Below, in pieces: positions 20,101 to 30,300 of a stretch of 39,602 nt of DNA. Made by a program: the position numbers and the translations under genes. How positions within the stretch are numbered: the stretch's first letter is position 1; every line of letters starts with the position of its first letter. A model generated the notes under the pieces. That model saw only the letters and a list, made by a program, of their open reading frames with translations, did no database searches and had not been told where the DNA came from. Origin of the DNA: Lingula anatina (Eukaryota; Brachiopoda; Lingulata; Lingulida; Lingulidae); assembly GCF_001039355.2 (NCBI RefSeq), contig NW_019775658.1, forward strand, positions 624,455-664,056. The letters run 5' to 3'.

Positions 20101-23100
20101 GTTTCCTATATAGATCTATATGTTTTAAGCAGGATATGCATTAAGATACATAGGCATTAAAATGTGTCCAAATAAATATTATTCAATCAGTCTATACACT
20201 CACATACAAATAAATAATTTTTTTCTCTACTAACGCAATCACAAGGCAACACAATATCATAATGACACATGTGTCACACCTAACACAATTTGTTTATTAC
20301 AAGTACCTTGCTCCACTGCCAGCTCTTTTTTCTGAACCAGGACTTCCCATGGAACCATCACCAATTTCTAAAAGTATAACAAATCACTTTTTATTCATTC
20401 ATTTCTTTTCTCGCTGTATTTAATGAACAAAATATAGTAACAATCAATTAACACAAAAAGTCTATCACAAATATTCAGTTCCACAACTGTATATATCATG
20501 CCACTGGTGACCAAGGTAAATGGTAACTAGTTACATATGTTAAGATTTAATAGTGACCCAAATCACAAGATTTTTACTTTGCTTTCTCATCTATATGAAA
20601 ACAATGTGTGGGTAAATTGTCTTCACTAACCTTGACCCTGTGGGGGAAGAAACTGAAGACTGCTCCCAATTTGCTTCTGCTGAAAAGAAAAATTAAACAT
20701 CTCAACAAGTAACAAACAAATCAACATTTTAATAAATAAATACCAGGTTCCAAAGAAATACTGTATAACTAAGTGACACAAGTAATAACATGTATTGATG
20801 ACTATAATCCTATCAAGATAATTCTCTTCCTCTATACAATATGCTTAGGTATAGCACTGGTTTGTTGTGCATCCTCTGTTTGAAAATGTGAAGCAAAATT
20901 ATCATTTTCATCCTTTTAAAAAAAGCTATTTAGAGGCAAACAACTTACCTTTTTCACAGGGCCTGACATTCTGTGTGAAGATATTGGTGATCTATAAAAA
21001 ACATACCAATGCAAGCTTGCAGCATATGTAAAACAGGCTTTTACTTTGTTGATTTTTATGTCAATCATACAAGTAAAAAAAAAGAAAAAAAATTCAACTC
21101 ATAAGCTATTAAATGAGTTTGTTTTTCCACATCGTCAACAGACCATCTTGTACTATAAAAGGAAAACTATGTATTGAATTGTACAACATCTTATTAATTA
21201 TAATCCTCTGAAATCTTCTTAACTAATCAATACTCTGCTGCTAAAACCTACAATAATTCAATACTTGGAGCCAGATTTAATGAGCAACCCTGAACCAGAT
21301 TACTAGTACATACAATATGTCAATATTCTTATTCTGTGGGTTATTAACAATAAAGCAACATTGTATGTAGTAAAGTATATGAATGCTGGCATTTTGACCT
21401 TTATATTTCCATAGTCAAGTCACCTACAAAATCCATTCAGATTTATAGACCCAAGAAAACTACAGTCCAGATAAAAAAAAAATTGTAGATAAAGGTGAAA
21501 TCAACTAAAACAACTCCTGAAATTCTCTTGATTTGATCCAAATAGTAGTTATGATAAATCGTCTTTTTTTCATTAGTTCCATAAAAAAGTTAGTCAATGA
21601 CACCCTGAGCTTCAGAGCTAACTTGACACTAACCTTTTCACTGTAGCCTATCTCCATCGTGTCAAGTAACCTCTGACCAGATTCGAGTGCCCCCGCCGCC
21701 CGCCAATCAAATTTAAAGCCCGCACTCAATGACTCATTGAACGATCTAGCCAATGAACGCGAACGAGTCAAAGCGCGCTTTGTTCAAATCCGGACCAATC
21801 AAAGATAAGGCTGAATATCAGGGACTTGCCGTAACCTGTGGGCAGCACGCAAAATACATCATCCCTCAGTAGATAATGATGCAGGGCATCATACTGCTCT
21901 GGTTTCAATTCCGATATACTCCATGCTTTCTTTGTGTACGGTTATGCACTCGGAACCACTCGGAACTACTCGGATGTCTCCGCACTCGACAATAACTATG
22001 TTGTTAGTATGGAGCTTGCGGAATCAGCCGAGGATTGCCGATTGACGATCAACCAATCAGCGTTTTCACCAAACTTTGGTGAAAAATTTTGAAACATGGA
22101 TTCGATTGGCTTATATAAAATAGGTCAAACTATTTTCGTCAGAGGTTACTTGACACGATGGAGATAGGCTACAGTGAAAAGGTTAGTGTCAAGTNNNNNN
22201 NNNNNNNNNNNNNNNNNNNNNNNNNNNNNNNNNNNNNNNNNNNNNNNNNNNNNNNNNNNNNNNNNNNNNNNNNNNNNNNNNNNNNNNNNNNNNNNNNNNN
22301 NNNNNNNNNNNNNNNNNNNNNNNNNNNNNNNNNNNNNNNNNNNNNNNNNNNNNNNNNNNNNNNNNNNNNNNNNNNNNNNNNNNNNNNNNNNNNNNNNNNN
22401 NNNNNNNNNNNNNNNNNNNNNNNNNNNNNNNNNNNNNNNNNNNNNNNNNNNNNNNNNNNNNNNNNNNNNNNNNNNNNNNNNNNNNNNNNNNNNNNNNNNN
22501 NNNNNNNNNNNNNNNNNNNNNNNNNNNNNNNNNNNNNNNNNNNNNNNNNNNNNNNNNNNNNNNNNNNNNNNNNNNNNNNNNNNNNNNNNNNNNNNNNNNN
22601 NNNNNNNNNNNNNNNNNNNNNNNNNNNNNNNNNNNNNNNNNNNNNNNNNNNNNNNNNNNNNNNNNNNNNNNNNNNNNNNNNNNNNNNNNNNNNNNNNNNN
22701 NNNNNNNNNNNNNNNNNNNNNNNNNNNNNNNNNNNNNNNNNNNNNNNNNNNNNNNNNNNNNNNNNNNNNNNNNNNNNNNNNNNNNNNNNNNNNNNNNNNN
22801 NNNNNNNNNNNNNNNNNNNNNNNNNNNNNNNNNNNNNNNNNNNNNNNNNNNNNNNNNNNNNNNNNNNNNNNNNNNNNNNNNNNNNNNNNNNNNNNNNNNN
22901 NNNNNNNNNNNNNNNNNNNNNNNNNNNNNNNNNNNNNNNNNNNNNNNNNNNNNNNNNNNNNNNNNNNNNNNNNNNNNNNNNNNNNNNNNNNNNNNNNNNN
23001 NNNNNNNNNNNNNNNNNNNNNNNNNNNNNNNNNNCACCCTGAGCTTCAGAGCTGACTTGACACTAACCTTTTCACTGTAGCCTATCTCCATCGTGTCAAG

Positions 23101-24080
23101 TAACCTCTGACCAGATTCGAGTGCCCCCGCCGCCCGCCAATCAAATTTAAAGCCCGCACTCAATGACTCATTGAACGATCTAGCCAATGAACGCGAACGA
23201 GTCAAAGCGCGCTTTGTTCAAATCCGGACCAATCAAAGATAAGGCTGAATATCAGGGACTTGCCGTAACCTGTGGGCAGCACGCAAAATACATCATCCCT
23301 CAGTAGATAATGATGCAGGGCATCATACTGCTCTGGTTTCAATTCCGATATACTCCATGCTTTCTTTGTGTACGGTTATGCACTCGGAACCACTCGGAAC
23401 TACTCGGATGTCTCCGCACTCAACAATAACTATGTTGTTAGTATGGAGCTTGCGGAATCAGCCGAGGATTGCCGATTGACGATCAACCAATCAGCGTTTT
23501 CACCAAACTTTGGTGAAAAATTTTGAAACATGGATTCGATTGGCTTATATAAAATAGGTCAAACTATTTTCGTCAGAGGTTACTTGACACGATGGAGATA
23601 GGCTACAGTGAAAAGGTTAGTGTCAAGTTAGCTCTGAAGCTCAGGGTGGTCAATGAGGACTAATGGCCAATGTTGTTGACTGCTTAACATGAGGTGAACC
23701 TCATTAATACCTGTACAGAACGGGGCCGTAGCAATAGTCCGAAGGTTCAATAGTCCGAAGGTTCATTGGTCCGAAGGTTCTATAGTGAACCAATGAACCC
23801 TTGATTAAAAAACCGATGAAAATGTTCCCATTTTTCGGACCAATGAACCTTTGCACCAATGAACCTTCGGACTATCGAGACGCCCCCGTACAGAACTACC
23901 AGTAGACCAAACTTCCATCTGTAGTACTAATACTGTACAATGTCTGTATTCACCTTATGACAACATGAAACAGGAATGTGACGCACTGTACACACTTAAA
24001 CCTTATATTATATTACTACTGAGTAGTACTTACCCCCTTGCATTACTTCCCAGGGGTGAGTCTGATCTTGCATGAGCCAT
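16720..24080 (-). CDS. ERICH2: ERICH2-like glutamate/aspartate-rich protein, 13 coding exons, complete
   Basis: Exons: 24080-24034, 20991-20949, 20679-20631, 20367-20307, 20005-19889, 19563-19498, 19237-19170, 18796-18724, 18368-18233, 17949-17892, 17652-17581, 17187-17088 and 16825-16720. Their lengths add to 996 bp, exactly 332 codons with the TAG, and every junction keeps phase, so the model is internally consistent. The 331-residue product begins MAHARSDSPLGS. It has a low-complexity basic and Ser/Gly-rich first third, a short motif VSFGDFDWKAYEA, an acidic tract, then the conserved block FLQCVMEQDYPNAAKLCQM plus LLYEPEHPEALMFKPLIEE, and an Asp/Glu tail. From memory of the family, that block matches vertebrate glutamate-rich protein 2. 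No biochemical function is established. No signal peptide or membrane segment is visible. Confidence 0.77.
17581..18368 (-). CDS. ERICH2: Conserved core of the ERICH2-like protein (three exons)
   Basis: Exon 18368-18233 encodes an acidic run (AEDEDEDEEDEEEEEV) followed by KAPNQLIME. Exon 17949-17892 encodes FLQCVMEQDYPNAAKLCQM. Exon 17652-17581 encodes LLYEPEHPEALMFKPLIEE followed by KMQL. The two latter exons form a pair of predicted helices resembling a tetratricopeptide-like hairpin (D-Y-A-A-LC, then YEPEHPEA), which is the signature used to assign the family. The rest of the protein is low complexity, so homology rests mainly on this segment. Confidence 0.78.
21771..21941 (-). pseudogene. 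RecQ-type helicase N-terminal fragment inside transposon (left copy)
   Basis: Between in-frame stops, 57 codons read on the minus strand as AWSISELKPEQYDALHHY, then RDDVFCVLPTGYGKSLIFSL, then IFDWSGF, then a stop. LKPEQ..AL is a Q-motif-like start of the RecQ helicase core, and PTGYGKS is the Walker A loop of superfamily 2 helicases of RecQ type. Everything after motif I is missing, and there is no ATG before the conserved part. It is therefore a captured or decayed gene piece, not a working helicase. An identical frame sits in the right copy. Confidence 0.75.
22112..22182 (+). promoter_or_regulatory. Outward TATA box, ATG and splice donor at the transposon right end
   Basis: TATATAAAA at 22112-22120 is preceded by a reversed CCAAT box (GATTGG) and followed 38 bp later by ATGGAGATAGGC (22158), eight codons (MEIGYSEK) and a strong donor-like GAAAAG|GTTAGT at 22181. 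The ATG-plus-donor part lies within the terminal inverted repeat, so it also exists facing left at 21658 on the minus strand, with TTTAAA at 21712-21717 upstream of it. The reading is structural only; activity is unproven. Confidence 0.4.
22195..23034. other. Assembly gap of 840 N
   Basis: The gap starts inside the right inverted repeat of the left copy and ends exactly at the first base of the left inverted repeat of the right copy. Open frames that run through it are artefacts of translating N. Confidence 0.99.
23035..23656 (-). mobile_element. Family C transposon with RecQ fragment, right copy (both ends present)
   Basis: A full 614-bp element (23035-23648) has 77-bp terminal inverted repeats at 23035-23111 and 23572-23648, which differ at one base (GAGCTGACTT against GAGCTAACTT). 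It is followed by GTCAATGA (23649-23656), the same 8 bp that precedes the left copy. It contains the helicase fragment at 23205-23375 (minus), the TATA box at 23546-23554 and the outward ATG at 23592. One further difference from the left copy is at ACTC(A/G)ACAATA. Confidence 0.87.
23205..23375 (-). pseudogene. RecQ-type helicase N-terminal fragment inside transposon (right copy)
   Basis: The same 57-codon stretch as in the left copy, with LKPEQYDAL and LPTGYGKSLIF followed by a stop. Both copies keep the frame intact, which is compatible with recent shared origin or allelism and does not show selection. Full RecQ-like proteins need motifs Ia-VI, all absent here. Confidence 0.75.
23721..23887. 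mobile_element. Foldback MITE, family A copy 2, with 8-bp target duplication
   Basis: A 167-bp element starts CGGGGCCGTAGCAATAGTCC and ends GAGACGCCCCC. Read on the other strand it matches 1681-1854 along its whole length, including the ATTGGTCCGAAGG subrepeats. It is flanked by GTACAGAA (23713-23720 and 23888-23895), a perfect 8-bp target duplication different from that of copy 1. It lies in intron 1 of the ERICH2-like gene, 65 bp right of the helicase-bearing element. Confidence 0.9.
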
Positions 24081-26351
24081 GTTGGGATGTTAGTCAAGCT
24101 GGACCAGACAAGCACATGTACAAATGCCCTGTACAAATTGATTCACATATATAGGAGTTTACATGTTTCTGCCACCCTCCTGCTACCTGCCTCTTTGATC
24201 TTTGATCTTGACCTGTATTTAGGAAAAAGTCAGATGATTATAATCACCAGCTATTTGTTTATGTTTAACTTTATCCAGGCAAGTTACTCACTTACTGTAG
24301 AAGAAAAAATTTGGCCAATGAACTTTTGAATTTTTTTTTTTTTTTTACAAAAAGCTGTCTTACTGTTAGGATAGATTCACCGTAGGTATCGAGTCTAAGC
24401 ATGGGGAATGAATAGTAAATACTTAATGTGCCAACTAGAAAAATAATGCCTTGTACTAGTACATGTCTTGTAAATGCCTTGCAATGAACGCATTTTAATT
24501 ACGGAAAAAACTAAAAAGATTTTTATTTCTTTTGTTTCTTAGTTTCTTTTAAAATATTCCTGATAAAATATCGTTGTTCATGCTGCTTATATAATAAATC
24601 AACAGGGGATAAACAATTCCAGTTTTTACTAGTTTCTGATTAAAACAATGTAAATCAGCTGCAGCAAGCAGAAACCATGCGTGGGCCGTAAACAACTGCC
24701 AACTGACTGAAACCATTTCAAAAACAAGAACGTCAAGGATAGAAGGTACCCACCAGGTTTTGAAGTCTCATGCAGTTTCTACGTCAAAATAGCATATCTT
24801 TTGCTCCACCGATAATCTTCTAATTGAAAAGAGAGTCGCTTTATGACAAAATCCTAACAAATTTTGGCGTTGCTAAATTTTTGTTAGGATGCTGAAAAGA
24901 TACTCGTATCAACATCGATAACATATCTTAGCCAAGAAAAGCCGAAAGTGTGCCAGTTGAGATTTCTACACACGTTACGATTTAGACGACTGACTTGACG
25001 TTTAAGCAATACTCTGGTCTAAACTGCGTGCAAATGCCACTAAATAAAAGTTTCTCTTGCTTTCAACCTGTGGCTCACTCGGGGGCATTTGATAAAATTT
25101 AAATAATCATTTTAAAATGTGTGACATGAACTTAGTTTTCAGAAATATATCTTTTACATCTAATATAAAAAGAAGTTAAGCTATTATTTCACAGAACTGT
25201 GCAAGTGCGCAAGAAATTACTTTAGGTTTCATCAGCTTTACTTTAAAACAAAGACACACTGTGGATCTTTGGCGCCCATAAAATCGAATAACTATTTTTG
25301 AATCAATTTACGGACTCAAACACCCTGTGGAAAGCCACTTACTACTCATTTTGTGCTCAATCGACTATAAAAAACTCGTTTCACGTGCAATATACTTGGA
25401 ATCATATATAAGTAGATAAACAACAAGACCCATGTTTTGCTTAAGACAGCTTTTATTAGACCACCATTTTGTTACAAATAAACCTTCCATTAAGAATCCC
25501 CATCGAGACATACGAAAACATCAAGTTTACCTATCACTACTGTTCCGCAATCAGGGTGCAGAGGTGAAAAGATATCTTATATTGCACTTTGATATATATG
25601 TGTATCATGTTTAACATACCAGAAATAGCACCCACATTTCACCATTAAAGTCAGTCTTTATGAGTGTACTTTTTAAGTACACATACCATTTACAATTCCA
25701 CCAGGAGAGAACGTTTTGCCACCAACAGCATATAATTTACGTTATGCCCTTCACCAAATAACAGTAACTAAAGAATGTCAAACTGGGAAATGTCTGTATT
25801 ATATGATAAATAAATTCAAAGTTGGTTTGTCAACTGTTCATAAATCAATATTTGGAGCTCATATTTCATCTTGAAAAGAGTGATGATAGTACTTTCTTTT
25901 TGCATAAAGCCACTACAAGAGAGATTTTGAATGCACATTTAAACAGTTATGAAACGCTTTAAAACATGAAAAATGTTAGTAGAATGGGACAAATTTTTGC
26001 ACAAAACTTAAATTAATTTCAAAGCTTAATGTCAATTCTTTGATTCTTTAGAAAAAATATCAAATTACAATTCTTTAAATACCTTAAATTGGGAAAAATC
26101 AAAATTAACAATGAGACTCAAAAACATTCTACCAGAGCAAAAGTAGATTGGACATTGTATTTTGAGAATTTACATTGTCACAATGAGTTAAATGATTAAT
26201 TCCATTGTTTAAAACACAGACATGCATGATTTATAACAATTACATCCAGAGTCACTGATAATATATAACATCCAGATAACATAATAATAACAATATGACC
26301 ATGATTGGTATGTGCAGTGGTCATTCGATGGGGTTCTGTCACCAAGCACGA
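24081..26351. other. Intergenic region: ERICH2-like promoter side and V-ATPase 3' UTR
   Basis: The V-ATPase stop is at 26352-26354, and the ERICH2-like start codon is at 24080. The right part (about 25435-26351) is a likely 3' UTR and the left part (24081 to about 25430) should contain the ERICH2-like promoter and any 5' UTR exon. No other coding sequence, RNA gene or transposon is recognised. Confidence 0.6.
25452..25457 (-). terminator. Probable polyadenylation signal of the V-ATPase a subunit gene
   Basis: TTTATT on the plus strand is AATAAA on the minus strand. It is the first canonical signal I found downstream of the stop codon, implying a 3' UTR of about 0.9 kb. The context AATAAAAGCTG is common near cleavage sites. 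Confidence 0.45.
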
Positions 26352-27368
26352 CTACTCCTCAGCTGTCTCAATGATTTGCTGGAAGTCAAAGGCATGGAAA
26401 GCGTAGCCCTCGCCTTTGTAAAACTTGCTCTGGAACTCCACCCTGGAACAGAAAGACGTTCATGTTTGGAGTAAAAGGAAAAAAGTACTTAAAATTTCTT
26501 ATGGTGACATATAGCAAAGTTTTCAAAAAAAAAAAAAAGTCTGACAAAAATATATTGACCTGCATCAAGTCAATTTTGTTTATTTTCTCCTCGTATATTA
26601 TAGGCATGTAATTCTGTGTGCTCAGACTTCTTCAATTAATCCCCAAACTTTGACCAGGATATACAGACACACTTTCCCACACCATGTTATGTGGCACATA
26701 TTGTGGCGCTTCAATTACTACCATACTAACCAGTGCAAACGCAGAGTGTGCAAGAAAGCTGACAGGCCCTCCATCAACAACAAGATGGCGATGGTCAGCA
26801 CAACCCAGGCAGCAAAGATAGGAACCAGGATGACACCACCGTAATATCTGCCCTGTCTGAGGCCAATCTGCAGGACCATGTCCCACAACACTTCAGACAG
26901 CTCTGGAAAAGAGACGATACAGAGGATGAATGACAACTCATTTCCATTACTGAGAGTAAATTTTATTTTCAAGACAATCAACACTTGTTCTAGGGACTCG
27001 GTTAAAAAAAAAAACGTTGCCCATTTTTTCTTTTTTTTTTCATTGTGAAGGAGAAATTTATCTTTTCAAATTGTACGCCAAGACCAATTTCAGACCAGTT
27101 TCTGGGACAGACCCCAGCAATCGTATTATCACAAATTAATAATTATAACAATTAATGGGTCATTTATAATTAACACACCATTCATTTACGCAGGAAATGG
27201 ACAGACAGTGGTCTGACCAGACATCTCTAACCATGCTTATAACTTACGTGCGTGGGCCAGGCTGAGAGCCCACAGTCGCAGGTAGGAGGCTGTGTGGGAG
27301 ATGGTGCCCAGACAATACTCTATAGTGTGGATGGCTGTGTGAATGAACACCTCAGCAAAGTCAAAGTC
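26352..27368 (-). CDS. ATP6V0A: V-ATPase a subunit: C-terminal exons with proton-channel arginines
   Basis: Exon 27368-27248 encodes [20 protein letters not shown] and [16 protein letters not shown]. Exon 26902-26731 encodes [14 protein letters not shown], a long hydrophobic helix and [15 protein letters not shown]. The last exon 26442-26352 encodes [29 protein letters not shown] and TAG. The Arg in [10 protein letters not shown] corresponds to the residue essential for proton transport in yeast Vph1, and the Arg in HTLRLHW to the second conserved one. Both are intact. Confidence 0.95.
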
Positions 27369-30300
27369 CTGGCAGTGGGCAATGGACAGATAGATTTATT
27401 AGTCAATATACATAAAATTCATTTGTACTCATATGCATGACCAGGTGGATGGATGAACGGACTGAAAAGAATACAGATCTGAAAATCTGAAACTGAGTGA
27501 GGTGGAACAACCCCCAGCTAAACAATACTGAGACCTAATTTCTCCCAAAGAAAAACATGTAGAACATATCCTTTGCAGTTATCAAAGTCAGCCTGTGACC
27601 GATTTCTATCCATTACATAATCTTTCATCAATGAAAAACTATGAAGGGATTCAAACATTTAAAATTAAGTTTATCAATGTAAATTAATCAAATCAAATAT
27701 ATCCGTCCAATTACAATTAATAACCCTATACCAACTGCAAACATACAAAATGCAGCCATATGTTACTTCTTGTTTTTAAAAGGTTATAAGTTAGCCACTA
27801 TAACAAATTAATTGCAAATTTGAATTCATTTTCATGAGTGGTTTGAACTTATTACACATGCCTTGTAATCTAAATTACATGCAATAAAATTATCAATTCA
27901 ACTCAAACTAGATTAAGAGGTAACATCTGAAAAAGAAAATAAAATCAATTTCAAAATAAATATAATAAATTGATAAATCAACCCAATAAAACCCACAAAC
28001 AAGCCATTTCTCTTGTATGTCCATCACTTGTTTAGTACTTTTTTAGGGTATTTTAATGTTCACTTCCAGTCTACCATTTCAACATAATTTTAGGAAGACA
28101 ACAGTAATGACAAATGAAAATCAACAAGATAGTGAACATCAATGTGTTCTACTAAAAGGTGCTGAACTAAGTGTGGACATGGAGAAATAACAGGCCAGGG
28201 TCAGTTTGCACAAGAGAACTTTAGACAGTGAGTTGGTCTTATCTTTTTGTCTCAATTTTTTTTTTTTTTGAGTCACTTCAATTTAGGATACGGATGTTAT
28301 AATTCACTGAGATAAAGTTTTGGTCAAAATCATTAGCCATGATTGCATTTTAACAGGCATAATATTTCATTTAATTGGACTACAGCTGTTTTGCTTTGGG
28401 CATAAACAAACTATAACTTTTTGCCTAAATGTTAAGACGAATCTCTGTCTAATGGTTTTTTTGTGAGGCAGGCCCCTGCATATAGTGCCATAATGTAGCC
28501 CACTTCAGTATGTACTGTATTCCACTATATGATATCATATAACCACCACCACTGCAATGACAGATTCAGTCAGCCATGCTCAGCAAACAGCTTGTGTGCT
28601 TTAAAAACTTTCAAAGACTTTTTTTACAAATTTCCTTTTTCTTTCTTTTTGTAGGTTGGACCATAAAAAATTGGCTATGATTTTGAAAGAAGTGGGTAAT
28701 GAAAGTTGAGAAGCCAACTTTGGCTGAAAACTGTAAGTCATCCTGGTTTTATAAAACTTAGTCAAGGAGGTGATTTAGAGAGGTATTTGGAAAGGCACGC
28801 AGGAATTCCACAGGATGAAGAACTTCATGTGGTTGGAAAATGACCAATTTGAAAGTTAGAAGAATCTTGAGAAACATTTGAAAATAACGAGCAAAGATGA
28901 ATCTGGAAGACTGCACTTAAAGTAATCAATTTTACAGTTAATTTTTTTCTACACTGATTTAAGTGAGGAAACAAACAATAGTAAAATTTATTGTTATTCC
29001 TGTAAAAACTAGTGTAAATACTAAATTCTGTGCAAAATTCATTACAAGTAAGAGAGTTCAACTTCTACTTGACAACCATATACTAGGCAATCTCTTGTAT
29101 AAAAACCTATCAGAGTGATTCAGAATCCTTAGAGTATTTTGATGAAATTCAATATTTCTAGCTATGACAAACATTTATTTACGTACCAAATTTTCTGTAT
29201 TAATCACCTATGCATAATGTTACAGCTAATATTTATATGAACCTAGTTTTCGTACAATAATTCTGATTTCCAATGAAAGTAAGCTTGGCAAGCAGATCAT
29301 CGTAATTATTGAAAAAACCTTCAGGAAATTAAGGGTTAAGTAACACCTCGTAATAGCTATACAAAATTCAAAGCATATATTGTTAAGTAAAAAGTTTTGT
29401 TATTAATATAAATGTATGTAAGCAAGCCAAAAATAAATTGTATTATTTGAGTTATGCACAGCATAAGCAAAAAGACTTCTGTCTTTTTTGATGATTGTGT
29501 CTAAATGGAAAGATGTCTCCCCATCTCTAGGTTTGGATAATCAAAATCTTAAACTCTATGACTTTCAATAATTAAAATGAAAACAATATTTAGTGAGATA
29601 TATAAAGTTTTAAGTTCCTAATTGTTGTATGAGAACTTCTGAGGCAATGTGTACTTAATAAATGCATAAGGAAATCAAACTATTTTGTGACAAAAAGGTG
29701 TTACTGCAAAGTTAAAAGGAAGCATAGGCTAGCTACCAATTCTCAATCAGGGAATATAAACCAAATTGTATTTGTAGTGTTACTTAGGCTTAATAATAAT
29801 AATAATAATAGTCAGGAGATATTAGTATTACATCACACAGAGAAGAAACAAATCAGGATAAAGTTATCTTCAATGGAAATAAAGATGGATAAGAGGATTT
29901 GTGGTTATAAGTCACAAACAAGCAACAACAATGGAGGCCAAATGGACAAAAAATAAAAATAATAAAAAAAAAAAAAAGAAAAAAAAAAAACATAATGTGA
30001 CAGCACATATAGCACACACGTTGTTACGTCTGATATGGACTGACCTCCTCCTTAGCGCCCCCTGGTGCTGGCAACCCAGCTCCAGACGTGGACACTTGCA
30101 CTGCGTCATGGTGGATTATCTCCTGTTCGGAAGTGGTGTCTGCTGGGGCACTTTCTGCCTGTTCCCCATGTTTCTTTGATGCCTAAAGAATCAGCAGCAC
30201 ACCCAATTAACATAAACCAATAACACTCCCCAGAGATGGTTGCTGATAGCAGACAGTGGGGGTGGGTGAGATGGTTATTTCACAACTCTTGACATTTGAG

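Larger units (their letters stand above)
21593..22194 (-). mobile_element. Family C transposon with captured RecQ helicase fragment, left copy (cut by gap)
   Basis: The element starts CACCCTGAGCTTCAGAG at 21601 with a 77-bp terminal inverted repeat (21601-21677) and is cut at 22194 by the N gap, 20 bp before its right end would be reached. It matches 23035-23648 without indels and with only about two substitutions. The flanking 8 bp, GTCAATGA (21593-21600), recur right after the right copy (23649-23656). The body has several CCAAT boxes and a perfect 19-bp palindrome (TTCACCAAACTTTGGTGAA). It lies in intron 1 of the ERICH2-like gene. The 8-bp duplication fits hAT or P superfamilies; no transposase is present. 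Confidence 0.85.

Noticed and set aside
21505-21771. Minus-strand open frame starting MTRSRSLARSFNE
   Set aside because: It is the part of the transposon downstream of the helicase fragment, in another frame, running out through the inverted repeat into intron sequence. No family resemblance.
22158-23205. Long open frames of about 290-340 codons through the N gap
   Set aside because: They consist almost wholly of translated N. Only the few codons from the transposon inverted repeats are real sequence.
29901-30179. Plus-strand Lys-rich frame
   Set aside because: It comes from a poly-A run followed by the antisense of V-ATPase loop exon 30182-30045.
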